Shown: one piece after another, positions 1-7,977 of the stretch
Layout: each line of letters starts with the position of its first letter
Numbering within the stretch: the first letter of the stretch is position 1
Source: an uncultured Verrucomicrobiota bacterium
GTDB lineage: Bacteria > Verrucomicrobiota > Verrucomicrobiia > Opitutales > Opitutaceae
Direction: 5' to 3'
NCBI GenBank assembly: GCA_913058185.1
Contig: CAJXQX010000007.1
Location: 17,588-81,587, forward strand
Length of the DNA stretch: 64,000 nucleotides
Program-made: the position numbers and the translations under genes
The notes under the pieces: model-generated
Databases searched by the model: none
Told to the model about the DNA's origin: nothing
Seen by the model: only the letters and a program-made list of their open reading frames with translations

Positions 1-338
1 AGGGCGTTGTTGCCGATCTCGGGGTGGCCGTCGAGAGGCAGGTGGTTTGAATAGAGGGCGCAGTTGCTCGAGATTAGCGTTTTGACCCGTTCGTATACCG
101 GGCCGGTGAGCAATTGGGGCATGTCCCAGTACATGCCGTGGTGCACAATGAGGAAATCCACCCCCGCCTCCTTCGCTTTTTCGAAGGGCACGAGACCGGA
201 GTCGACAGCCGCTCCGATACGGGTGACTTCACCGTTGTTGGCGACCTGCAGACCGTTGCGAGCACCGGGTGCGTCGGTGAAAGCGGTGAGCCGGGTGCGT
301 TCGTTGCAGTATGCGACAAGTTCGTCGAGAGAAGCCAT
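1..338 (-). CDS. Nif3-like dinuclear metal protein (DUF34), N-terminal part
   Basis: Only the first ~112 residues are present; the gene continues past the left edge. Reading from the ATG at 338, the protein begins MASLDELVAYCNERTRLTAF, then has GLQVANNGEVTRIGAAVD and the metal-binding segment LIVHHGMYWD, followed by LYSNHLPLD. The HHG motif and the YS-x-HLPLD motif are hallmarks of the Nif3/YbgI family, toroidal hexamers with a dinuclear metal site whose cellular role is uncertain. Many databases mislabel the family as GTP cyclohydrolase I type 2. The gene is divergent from the deaminase gene at 412, with 73 bp between the starts. The family call is secure; the function is not. Confidence 0.88.
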   Translation of the reverse strand, partial: MASLDELVAYCNERTRLTAFTDAPGARNGLQVANNGEVTRIGAAVDSGLVPFEKAKEAGVDFLIVHHGMYWDMPQLLTGPVYERVKTLISSNCALYSNHLPLDGHPEIGNNA

Positions 339-411
339 GTCCGTAAGAAAGAGGAATTTCGGCGCGCTTTCGAGGTGGATTTTTCGAGCAAGTCGATTAG
401 CCGTTGAAGCA

Positions 412-921
412 ATGGAATCTGTGTCCACTGATATTGAGCTCAATTCCCCGGTGGATCTGATTGCCGAGGCGACGGAGCGTTTTCCGGGGCGACCGTCCTG
501 GGATGAGTATTTTATGGCGACGGCGGTGTTGCTTTCGACCCGATCACCCTGTGAACGGCTCCATGTCGGTTGCGTCATGGTGAGTGGCGGGGCCCGACCC
601 AATCGATTGGTGGCGGCGGGATACAATGGGTATTTACCGGGTGGGACTCACACGTCACGCGTTCGTGATGGACACGAGCAAGCCACGGTGCACGCGGAGC
701 AAAACGCGGTGGCGGAAGCCGCCCGACGGGGAAACCCGCTCGAGGGGTGCGTGGCCTACGTGACTCATTATCCGTGCATCAATTGCGCGAAGGTTTTGGC
801 CGCGGCGGGAATCGGAGAGATTCGCTACCGCCTCGATTATCACAACGACGAGATCGCCGCCGAGTTATTGTCTGACGCCGGTGTGACGGTGACCCAGCTA
901 CCCATTAAGGCGCAGGCCTAA
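412..921 (+). CDS. dCMP deaminase (ComEB-like cytidine deaminase family)
   Basis: A 169-residue zinc-dependent deaminase, predicted to convert dCMP to dUMP for dTTP synthesis in the cytoplasm. The zinc and catalytic motifs are visible: HAEQNAV near residue 84 (His ligand and catalytic Glu) and PCINC near residue 111 (two Cys ligands). The N-terminal part, with WDEYFMATAVLLSTRSPCERLHVGC and then AAGYNGYLPG, matches bacterial dCMP deaminases. The open frame extends upstream to 64 but overlaps the divergent Nif3-like gene, so the ATG at 412 is preferred. The next gene (yqgE) begins 9 nt after the stop and is probably co-transcribed. Confidence 0.9.
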   Translation: MESVSTDIELNSPVDLIAEATERFPGRPSWDEYFMATAVLLSTRSPCERLHVGCVMVSGGARPNRLVAAGYNGYLPGGTHTSRVRDGHEQATVHAEQNAVAEAARRGNPLEGCVAYVTHYPCINCAKVLAAAGIGEIRYRLDYHNDEIAAELLSDAGVTVTQLPIKAQA

Positions 922-930
922 CCTTATCGC

Positions 931-1494
931 ATGCGGAATCGGCAACCTAATTCTGACAGTCTGGCGGGATCACTTTTGCTGGCGCATCCCGCCATGCAGG
1001 ACCCTAATTTTCATCGGGCCGTCGTTTTGCTTTCGGCTCATGACGATGAGGGTGCATTGGGCGTGGTGCTCAACCGTCCAATGGACCAGGAACTGAGCGA
1101 TCTGGATGAATCATTTGGAATCAGCAACCTCGGGGCTGTGCCGGTTTATGAAGGCGGTCCCGTGCAGACGGATCGGTTGTTGATATGTGGAGTCAGCATG
1201 CACTCAGGCGGAGAAGGATTGCGGCTGCACTTTGGAATTGAACCGGCTGCGGCCAAGGATCTGCTGGCCGAGCATGGTGAGATGATCGAACTCCGAGCCT
1301 TTCTGGGCCACTCAGGTTGGAGCGCCGGTCAGCTCGAAAACGAACTTGAGCAAAATACGTGGGCGGTGAGCGAAATTCCGGGCGACTTGTTACAACGTGA
1401 TCCGGACGAATCGTTGTGGCGCGGGGTGATCTCGATGGTGAGCCCCGAATGGCGACTGCTGGCGGAAGAGCCGGATGAACCGGAACGGAATTAG
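931..1494 (+). CDS. YqgE/AlgH family protein (UPF0301)
   Basis: A 187-residue protein of the YqgE/AlgH family. The diagnostic segment SLLLAHPAMQDPNFHRAVV near the start, then LGVVLNRPM and the VYEGGPVQTDRLL block, are all present, as is FLGHSGWSAGQLENELE in the second half. The family has a known fold but no settled biochemical role; the name AlgH comes from a regulatory phenotype in Pseudomonas. It lies 9 nt behind the dCMP deaminase gene and is convergent with alr, whose stop lies 56 nt further on. Start ATG at 931. Confidence 0.88.
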   Translation: MRNRQPNSDSLAGSLLLAHPAMQDPNFHRAVVLLSAHDDEGALGVVLNRPMDQELSDLDESFGISNLGAVPVYEGGPVQTDRLLICGVSMHSGGEGLRLHFGIEPAAAKDLLAEHGEMIELRAFLGHSGWSAGQLENELEQNTWAVSEIPGDLLQRDPDESLWRGVISMVSPEWRLLAEEPDEPERN

Positions 1495-1550
1495 ACGCGG
1501 GTGAGGTCTCGATTCGGATGGGGCAGCGGATCGAGAAAGATAATGATCCG

Positions 1551-2699
1551 TTAGAGGCCGAGTGCCGTGCGGTAGATTCGGGGGACGCGTTTGGTGACGC
1601 TGCAGAGGGTTTCCCAGGGGATGGTATTATCCCAGTCACTGAATTCAGCCACGCCGATTTCAGCACTTTCTTGCCGCCCGATCAGGGTTACCCGATCTCC
1701 CGGCGATACGTTGGGTAGATCAGTCACATCGACGATGGTTTGATCCATGGTGACTCGGCCGAGAATGGGGCAGCGTCGCCCTGCGATTAGGACTTCCCCC
1801 TTGTTGCTCAAGGCCCGGGGAATGCCATCGCCGTATCCGGCGGTGAGGACAGCTACTTTGGAATTGCGGGTGAGACGATGCGTCTTGCCATAGCTGATCG
1901 CGGTGTCCGCGGGCAGAATCTTCACGAGGCCCACCCGAGTGTAAAAACTGAAAACGGGATCGGGCTTCACGTCGGCGAGTAGCGAGCCGCGATGAGGTAG
2001 AACACCAAATTGGAGGAGGCCGATGCGGACGGCGTTGAAGGGGCCGGCTCGTTCGATGGTCTCGAGCCCGGCGCTGTTTTCGGCGTGGATCAGGAGGGCG
2101 CTAAGATCGAGGTCGGTGAATTGATAGAGGGCCGCGCGGAATCGGGTTCGCTGGGTGGCGGTGAATTCCGGATCATCGTCCGAACTGGAATAATGGGTGT
2201 AGATACCGACCAGATCCAAAGAGTCGGATTCCCGAATCGCATCAAACACGGTTTTGGCGTCTTCATGCCAGATGCCGGAACGACCCATGCCCGTGTCAAT
2301 TTTGAGGTGAACTTTGATGGCCTTTTTAGCAGCAGCAGCCGCGGCGGAAAAGCGACTTACTTCATCGAGGCTCGAAACGGTGACCGCCACATCGTGACTT
2401 AAAATTAAGGCGTCTTCTTCGGGCACCAAAGGACTGAGCAATAGGATCGGCCAACCGGGCCCCAATTCACGGAGTGCTGCCGCTTCGGAGAGGGTTGCAA
2501 CCGCGAACAGATCCGCCCCGGCATGCATGAGGCGGGCGGCCACTTGATGGAGGCCGTGACCGTAGGCGTCGGCCTTCACCACCGCGACGTAGCGCATGTG
2601 TTCGGGCAGGGATGCGCGGATGCGGCGGAGGTTGCGTTCGAGCGCGCCGAGATCGATTTCGGCCCAACAACGGAGCGGCAGTTGGTGGTGTTGGCTCAT
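1551..2699 (-). CDS. alr: alanine racemase
   Basis: A PLP enzyme that interconverts L- and D-alanine for peptidoglycan. The PLP lysine lies in AVVKADAYGHG near residue 42, the second catalytic region is TAGYGDGIPR, and the C-terminal beta domain carries GRVTMDQTIVDV. The length of about 382 aa is normal. An upstream in-frame start at 2738 exists, but the ATG at 2699 overlaps the stop of tsaB as ATGA. That arrangement, together with the family's usual N-terminus (RCWAEIDLGALERNLRRIR), decides the start. It is translated with tsaB as a two-gene minus-strand operon. Confidence 0.95.
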   Translation of the reverse strand: MSQHHQLPLRCWAEIDLGALERNLRRIRASLPEHMRYVAVVKADAYGHGLHQVAARLMHAGADLFAVATLSEAAALRELGPGWPILLLSPLVPEEDALILSHDVAVTVSSLDEVSRFSAAAAAAKKAIKVHLKIDTGMGRSGIWHEDAKTVFDAIRESDSLDLVGIYTHYSSSDDDPEFTATQRTRFRAALYQFTDLDLSALLIHAENSAGLETIERAGPFNAVRIGLLQFGVLPHRGSLLADVKPDPVFSFYTRVGLVKILPADTAISYGKTHRLTRNSKVAVLTAGYGDGIPRALSNKGEVLIAGRRCPILGRVTMDQTIVDVTDLPNVSPGDRVTLIGRQESAEIGVAEFSDWDNTIPWETLCSVTKRVPRIYRTALGL

Positions 2700-3355
2700 G
2701 ATTTGGGCGGAGGTGACTGATGCACCTTGGGAGTCCACCGGGCGTAGCTCGGCGGTTCGGGTTGGAACGCGTCGGGCTCGGTAGATACGGCGAAAATATC
2801 TGAATCCGCTAGTTTGGTCGAGAGCTGGGTCGGGTCGTAGGGGACCGTCTCGGGCGGTGGTGTAGGCAATTCGGTCCAGGTGCGAAACCCCGATGGAATG
2901 AACAAATTATCGGAGGGGAGTTCGCCTTCGGGGATCCGTTGCAGGGGTTGGGCTTGGCCTGCGGAATCGAGGGTGAGGGCGTGCCAACTGCGTCGTCGGG
3001 CGTCGGTAATGAACGTGGCTCCGGGCCGCCCCTCCGTGTGCACCAGTAAATCCAAACTGCGGTAGCTGAAGATCGGGCGAGGGGTGAGCGCGACCCAGGT
3101 TCGCAGGGCGGTGGCCACCGTGCGGATCCCGAGCATTGACCCAGGACCTTCGCAAAAGGCGAACGCGCCGGCCTCTTTGGGCGACAGTCCCGCTTGTTCG
3201 AGCAGGATATAAAGTCCGGTGCCGGCTTCGCGCTCGATCGAGATCCATTCCGCCGGTTGATCCCGGCGCAACCATCCCACGTGAATCACTTGGGAGCTCG
3301 CATCGATGAGGAGCAGCGATTGGTGGTCGGCGAGAATGGTGGTCAGCGAAGTCAC
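2696..3355 (-). CDS. tsaB: tRNA threonylcarbamoyladenosine biosynthesis protein TsaB
   Basis: A 219-residue member of the ASKHA-fold TsaB family, the non-catalytic partner of TsaD in making t6A37 on ANN-decoding tRNAs. It shows the N-terminal LLLIDASSQVIHVGW, the central FAFCEGPGSMLGIRTVATALR (equivalent to the GPGSFTGLR motif) and the C-terminal PSYARWTPKVHQ. The catalytic partner TsaD is also in this window, at 35125. TsaB ends in an ATGA overlap with alr. The gene is divergent from tig across a 141-bp spacer. Confidence 0.88.
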   Translation of the reverse strand: MTSLTTILADHQSLLLIDASSQVIHVGWLRRDQPAEWISIEREAGTGLYILLEQAGLSPKEAGAFAFCEGPGSMLGIRTVATALRTWVALTPRPIFSYRSLDLLVHTEGRPGATFITDARRRSWHALTLDSAGQAQPLQRIPEGELPSDNLFIPSGFRTWTELPTPPPETVPYDPTQLSTKLADSDIFAVSTEPDAFQPEPPSYARWTPKVHQSPPPKS

Positions 3356-3435
3356 GGGAGAAGGAAACCGCGACGAAATGAGAGCACTGCGGTCGGCGCA
3401 AGAGTGGACCTATCAGTAATCCGGCATTGACCGGG

Positions 3436-3450
3436 CGGATCGTGGATCCG
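3436..3450. promoter_or_regulatory. palindrome between tsaB and tig
   Basis: A perfect 6-bp inverted repeat with a 3-bp centre (CGGATC-GTG-GATCCG) sits in the 141-bp divergent spacer, about 47 bp upstream of the tig start. Its position would suit an operator, but a short palindrome of this size can occur by chance and no partner regulator is visible. The rest of the spacer shows no clear promoter. Confidence 0.25.
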
Positions 3451-3496
3451 TAGGTTCGCAGATTCTCTCAATAAAACCATCATTATAGATCCGGTT

Positions 3497-4822
3497 GTGA
3501 ACATCGAAACCCAAGACATTTCCGACACGCGCAAGAGCATCGTGGCCACCTTAGAAGCTGACGAAGTCGCCACTGAATATCAGGCGATCATCAAAGAGTT
3601 CGTCAAAATGGCGAAGATCCCAGGTTTTCGGCCCGGTAAAGCGCCCGCCAACATGGTGCAGATGCGCTACCAGAAGGATATCACCGAGGAGTTTCGCAAA
3701 AAGATCATGACCAAGGCTTACCAGTCCTCTATCGAGGAATCGAAGCTAGAGGTTCTGAACGTCGTCGACGTTAAAGAGGGCGACATCACGCCTGACACGG
3801 CTGCCACCATCACAGTGACGGTTGACGTGCATCCTGAGTTCGAGATGCCGGAGTGGGCCGGATTGGCGACCACGACTGAGAGCACCGAGGCGTCTGATGA
3901 AGAGGTCGAAAAAACTCTCGAGAACATGCGAACCGAGCGCGCGGACTTCAAAGTCGTTGAGCGTGAAGCTCAGAAGAGCGATTACGTGAAGCTGTCCTAC
4001 GAAGGCACGCTCGACGGTAAGCCAATTCTCGAAGTCGTTCCTGATAAACAAATTTATGGCAAAGTCCCGCAGACGTGGGAAGAGGTCGAAGGCGAGAACG
4101 AGGGATTGATCCCCGGCCTCGGTAAGTCTCTCTCCGGGATGAAGGTCGGCGATAATAAGGACGTTAATGTTACGTTCCCGGCTGAATTCAGTGCGGCCGA
4201 AGCTCTCGCTGGTAAGGATGCGGTCTACGCGGTCGAGGTTCTCGAAGTGCGCGAGCGCGTTCTCCCTGAAATTGATGAAGAATTTCTCAAGGCCCATCAA
4301 GCTGACGATCTCGACAGTCTGAAGACCAACATTCGTAACAACATCCAGCAGCAGAAAGATGGGCGCAATCGTTCCGAGCAACGTCGTCAAGTGACGGAAG
4401 CGTTGATTGAGAAGGTAACTTTCCACGCGCCAGAATCATTGGTCGAAAACGAGACCCAAAGCGTTCTGCGCCAATTCGTGGACCAAAACATGCGCCAAGG
4501 TGTGACGCAGGAGCAGCTCGAAGGTGACAAAGAAGCGCTCTACGCGAACGCTCGTAAAGCCGGTGAAGCTCGAGTCGTGAGCCAACTCATTCTCGCGAAA
4601 ATCGCTGAGGCCGAGAAGGTGACCGTCGAAGAGGCGGACATGAACCAATACATCTACCAACAAGCGATGCGCAGTGGTCAGGCTCCGGATAAGTTCATCA
4701 AGGAGATTGCAAAAAACCGCGAGCAGTTGCGTTCCATTCAACAGTCGATCCTGTTGGACAAGACCCTCGATCTGGTGGTTTCAAAATCCACCGTGACCGA
4801 GACTGCTGCCAAGTCGGAATAA
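3497..4822 (+). CDS. tig: trigger factor, ribosome-associated chaperone
   Basis: A 441-residue trigger factor. The N-terminal ribosome-binding domain includes the signature KIPGFRPGKAP near residue 40, followed by the PPIase-like domain (with GLIPGLGKSLSGMKVGD) and a long helical C-terminal chaperone domain rich in Glu and Lys. It binds nascent chains at the ribosome exit tunnel. The start is GTG at 3497; the N-terminal sequence that follows (NIETQDISDTRKSIVATLEA) fits the family's first strand. It heads the classic tig-clpP-clpX cluster, with clpP starting 35 nt after its stop. Confidence 0.95.
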   Translation: MNIETQDISDTRKSIVATLEADEVATEYQAIIKEFVKMAKIPGFRPGKAPANMVQMRYQKDITEEFRKKIMTKAYQSSIEESKLEVLNVVDVKEGDITPDTAATITVTVDVHPEFEMPEWAGLATTTESTEASDEEVEKTLENMRTERADFKVVEREAQKSDYVKLSYEGTLDGKPILEVVPDKQIYGKVPQTWEEVEGENEGLIPGLGKSLSGMKVGDNKDVNVTFPAEFSAAEALAGKDAVYAVEVLEVRERVLPEIDEEFLKAHQADDLDSLKTNIRNNIQQQKDGRNRSEQRRQVTEALIEKVTFHAPESLVENETQSVLRQFVDQNMRQGVTQEQLEGDKEALYANARKAGEARVVSQLILAKIAEAEKVTVEEADMNQYIYQQAMRSGQAPDKFIKEIAKNREQLRSIQQSILLDKTLDLVVSKSTVTETAAKSE

Positions 4823-4857
4823 CCCGTCCGCAGCTCGAACTGATCGTTTAATTTCCT

Positions 4858-5481
4858 GTGAGCTCTTACTACGTTCCATACGTCATCGAAAACACCGGCC
4901 GCGGAGAGCGGTCGATGGATATCTATAGCCGTCTCCTCAAGGATCGGATCATTTTCATCGGCACGCCGATTGACGATGGCGTGACCAACAGTGTGATCGC
5001 TCAGCTGTTATTCTTGCAGATGGAAGATCCGAAGAAGGACATCCACCTCTACATCAATTCCCCTGGGGGGGTGGTGACCGGTGGTATGGCTATCTACGAT
5101 ACGATCAACTTCCTTCAGTGCGACGTGGTGACTTATTGCATCGGCATGGCCGCCTCGATGGCGACCGTGCTCCTTGCTGCTGGCACCAAGGGTAAGCGTT
5201 TCGCGCTGCCGAATAGCCGCGTGATGATTCACCAGCCATCGGGTGGAGCCGGCGGACAAACTGCCGATATCACGATTGCCGCTAAGGAAATCCTCCGCTG
5301 GAGCAGGACGCTCAATGAGACGATTGCCCGGCACAGCAACAAGACGGCTGAAGAGGTCGGTAAAGACTCTGATCGCGATTACTACCTGAGTGCACCTGAG
5401 GCCAAGGAATACGGACTCGTTGATCATGTGGTATCGTCCACGGCCGACGCGAAAACCCTCTCGACTCCGGCATCCGCCTAA
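4858..5481 (+). CDS. clpP: ATP-dependent Clp protease proteolytic subunit
   Basis: A 207-residue serine peptidase that forms the ClpP tetradecamer. The catalytic Ser lies in [16 protein letters not shown] (S100) and the His in [10 protein letters not shown] (H125); the Asp lies in the [11 protein letters not shown] segment. The oxyanion glycines are in [18 protein letters not shown]. Start GTG at 4858, giving the usual N-terminus [23 protein letters not shown]. It lies between tig and clpX, and the gap to clpX holds a strong hairpin that may uncouple the two transcripts. Confidence 0.96.
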   Translation: MSSYYVPYVIENTGRGERSMDIYSRLLKDRIIFIGTPIDDGVTNSVIAQLLFLQMEDPKKDIHLYINSPGGVVTGGMAIYDTINFLQCDVVTYCIGMAASMATVLLAAGTKGKRFALPNSRVMIHQPSGGAGGQTADITIAAKEILRWSRTLNETIARHSNKTAEEVGKDSDRDYYLSAPEAKEYGLVDHVVSSTADAKTLSTPASA

Positions 5482-5485
5482 GGGG

Positions 5486-5565
5486 AACCGGGGTCAGCGA
5501 CCCCGCCTACCCGTTACTCTAGAGGGGCGACTTCGCCGTAGGCGAGGTCGCTGACCTCGGTTTTT
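5486..5565. terminator. nested inverted repeat with T-run between clpP and clpX
   Basis: Two arms (about 5486-5510 and 5538-5562) are near-perfect reverse complements, and each arm is itself a hairpin: GGGGTC-AGC-GACCCC in the first and GAGGTC-GCT-GACCTC in the second. The second arm runs into a TTTTT tract. It can form either one long stem or two small stems. It could act as a terminator or attenuator for tig-clpP, or be a REP-like repeat. Confidence 0.6.
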
Positions 5566-5649
5566 AATCGGCTATTCGTCGCACGGTTGTCGTGCGACAA
5601 TCGGGTTTCTCCCCTCGACATAGGGGTATTCCCGGGTATCGGTGTTGCC

Positions 5650-6936
5650 ATGGCTAAATCGTCCCGGATGACGCTCTGTTCGTTTTGTGGTAAATCTCAG
5701 ACTGAGGTGAAGAAAATCATCGCGGGTCCTGGGGTCTATATTTGCGACTCCTGCGTCAACGTCTGTAAGACGATTATCGACCGTGAGGCCAAGCAGAGCC
5801 CGATCGATTCGAAGCCGGATTTCTGTCTCCTCAAGCCGGCCAAGATCAAGGCAACGCTCGACGAACACGTCATTGGGCAGGAGCACGCTAAGAAGGTGCT
5901 CTCGGTGGCGGTCTACAATCACTACAAACGCCTCGCTTTTGACAATGGTCACGCGTTTGCGTCGTCGGGAAATGCGCTCGTGCCGGAGTTTGATGGGGTG
6001 GAAATCGAAAAGAGCAATATTTTGCTAACGGGACCCACTGGATCAGGTAAAACATTGTTAGCTAGGACTTTGGCTAGAATTTTGGATGTGCCGTTTGCGA
6101 TTGCCGATGCCACGACGCTCACGGAGGCGGGGTATGTGGGCGAAGACGTGGAGAACGTGATTCTCCGTCTGCTGCAGGCGGCCAATAACGATGTAGCGAA
6201 AGCCGAACGGGGTATCATCTACGTCGACGAGATCGATAAAGTGCGGCGCACCACGGAAAATGTTTCCATCACCCGCGACGTGTCCGGTGAGGGGGTGCAG
6301 CAGGCATTGCTGAAGATTTTGGAAGGCAGCGTGTGTAATGTGCCGCCCCAAGGCGGACGCAAACACCCGAATCAGGAGTATATTCAGGTAAATACGGCCA
6401 ATATCTTGTTTATCTGCGGTGGTGCCTTCGTCGGTCTCGACGAAATCATCAAAAAGCGGATGGGCGCCAATTCGCTCGGTTTCCATCGCGATGAAGGTAA
6501 GACGCTCACGGCTGAGGAGATGATGCACCAAATCGCCCCCGAGGATCTGGTAAGATTTGGGATGATCCCCGAGTTTATCGGCCGCTTGCCGGTGATCTCG
6601 TTGCTTGATGAACTGAAGATCGTGGACTTACAGAAAATTTTGCTGCAAACGAAGAACGCGATGGTGAAGCAATACTCCAAGTTGTTCGCCATGGACGGGG
6701 TGCGGTTGCGATTCACCAATGATGCGGTGAAAGCGATTGCCCAGAAGGCCATCGAATTGAAGACCGGAGCCCGGGCGCTGCGCTCGATCATGGAAAAACT
6801 GATGCTGGATGTCATGTATGAGCTGCCTCAGCGCACGGATGTGGCCGAAGTCGTGGTCGATGCCGGAGTAGTGGCGGGGCGCAAACGTCCTACTTTGCGT
6901 CGACGACCCAAGACTGAGTCCAAAAACGCGGCCTAG
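5650..6936 (+). CDS. clpX: ATP-dependent Clp protease ATP-binding subunit ClpX
   Basis: A 428-residue AAA+ unfoldase that delivers substrates to ClpP. It has the N-terminal four-Cys zinc finger (CSFCGKS, then CDSC about 26 residues on), Walker [14 protein letters not shown], Walker [10 protein letters not shown], sensor regions and the C-terminal [13 protein letters not shown]. The ClpP-docking loop reads SLGFHRDEG. The frame opens upstream at a TTG (5587), but the ATG at 5650 gives the standard [14 protein letters not shown] start. A second, divergent ClpX-family protein is encoded at 41598-43232. Confidence 0.96.
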   Translation: MAKSSRMTLCSFCGKSQTEVKKIIAGPGVYICDSCVNVCKTIIDREAKQSPIDSKPDFCLLKPAKIKATLDEHVIGQEHAKKVLSVAVYNHYKRLAFDNGHAFASSGNALVPEFDGVEIEKSNILLTGPTGSGKTLLARTLARILDVPFAIADATTLTEAGYVGEDVENVILRLLQAANNDVAKAERGIIYVDEIDKVRRTTENVSITRDVSGEGVQQALLKILEGSVCNVPPQGGRKHPNQEYIQVNTANILFICGGAFVGLDEIIKKRMGANSLGFHRDEGKTLTAEEMMHQIAPEDLVRFGMIPEFIGRLPVISLLDELKIVDLQKILLQTKNAMVKQYSKLFAMDGVRLRFTNDAVKAIAQKAIELKTGARALRSIMEKLMLDVMYELPQRTDVAEVVVDAGVVAGRKRPTLRRRPKTESKNAA

Positions 6937-7102
6937 TCCGCTAATGGTGCGGTGTTTAGTATATGCTAAATGCTAATAAGCGACAGCGTCGTGACCACGT
7001 GGACCCGCTAATAGTTTCCTCGCGTCAAGGGATTGGGGAGATTTTGTTTTACTTTGGATTTTGCGACCGGTTGCTTTGGGCGTTCGTGACCAACAAACAA
7101 CC

Positions 7103-7288
7103 GTGAGCCAGCAACATACTCGTAAGTCATTTTTCGGCCGTACCGGAGCGCTTTTTGCCGCTTCGCTAGCCGCGCCTAAATTATTCGCTAAGTCCGCTGG
7201 TAAAGCGGTGGCGCATCCAAACCAAGGAACTCGGTTCCAACTCAAGCCCGACGGCCGTGCGATAGCACGTGACGCGGACTCACTCTGA
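7103..7288 (+). CDS. small protein with possible Tat-like signal, upstream of actA
   Basis: I do not recognise this gene. From a GTG at 7103 it encodes 61 residues: a basic patch (HTRKSFFGRTG), a hydrophobic stretch (ALFAASLAAPKLFA) and a hydrophilic tail (NQGTRFQLKPDGRAIARDAD). The pattern R-K-S-F-F before the hydrophobic stretch resembles a degenerate twin-arginine signal. An earlier TTG in frame lies at 7061. It ends 32 nt before actA and reads the same way, so it may be the first gene of the respiratory operon. It could also be a chance open frame; its amino-acid composition looks coding. Confidence 0.45.
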   Translation: MSQQHTRKSFFGRTGALFAASLAAPKLFAKSAGKAVAHPNQGTRFQLKPDGRAIARDADSL

Positions 7289-7320
7289 GCGCCCTTCGAG
7301 CCCTGTAGAAATCCAGGTAA

Positions 7321-7977
7321 ATGTCGCATCTATTCCCAAAATTGGCCAACCGCTTGCCGCTCCAGATCATCATCTTTCTCGTCGTCGCTGGCGGGATCGT
7401 GACGGCAGCAGTCAACTATTACGCTACACCCAAATACACCCGGGTAGGCTACGCACCCATTCAGCCGGTGCCGTTCAGCCATGCGCTGCACAATGGCGAC
7501 CTCGGCATCGACTGTCGTTTCTGCCACTCCACCGTGGAAAAAGCGGGTCACGCGGCAGTCCCCACGTCTCAGACGTGTATGAACTGCCACAGCCAGGTGA
7601 AGAACCAGAGTGCGCTACTCGCGCCGATCCGCGCCAGTTACGAATCCGGTGATTCGGTCGAGTGGGTGAGAGTTCACCAAGCGCCTGATTACGTCTATTT
7701 CGACCATGCGGTTCACGTGAATCGTGGTGTCTCCTGTGTGGAGTGTCACGGTCAGGTCAACGAGATGGAGGTCGTCACCCACAGCAAACCACTCTCCATG
7801 GGCTTCTGTTTGGATTGCCACCGCGATCCCGCCCCGAGCCTTCGCGACCCGAAGCTCGTGACCCAACTCGATTGGGAACATCCTGAGGGTAAGGCCGGCC
7901 AACGCGCCGACGGCGAAAAGTTCATTCACGACTGGAATATCAATCCTCCCCAGAGCTGCACTGGCTGCCACCGATGA
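7321..7977 (+). CDS. actA: alternative complex III subunit ActA, pentaheme cytochrome c
   Basis: A 218-residue protein with one N-terminal membrane helix (about residues 13-32) and five CxxCH heme motifs (starting at residues 65, 86, 139, 163 and 213). That matches the pentaheme ActA subunit of alternative complex III, a quinol:electron acceptor oxidoreductase that replaces cytochrome bc1. The heme domain would lie in the periplasm and pass electrons from the quinol-oxidising core to soluble or oxidase-bound cytochromes. It overlaps actB by 4 nt (ATGA), so the two are translationally coupled. Confidence 0.93.
   Translation: MSHLFPKLANRLPLQIIIFLVVAGGIVTAAVNYYATPKYTRVGYAPIQPVPFSHALHNGDLGIDCRFCHSTVEKAGHAAVPTSQTCMNCHSQVKNQSALLAPIRASYESGDSVEWVRVHQAPDYVYFDHAVHVNRGVSCVECHGQVNEMEVVTHSKPLSMGFCLDCHRDPAPSLRDPKLVTQLDWEHPEGKAGQRADGEKFIHDWNINPPQSCTGCHR

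Noticed and set aside
64..411. In-frame upstream extension of the dCMP deaminase frame
   Set aside because: The sequence is the antisense of the Nif3-like gene. The deaminase domain starts at the ATG at 412.
3746..4426. Long minus-strand frame inside tig
   Set aside because: It is antisense to the trigger factor gene and caused by codon bias; no family resemblance.
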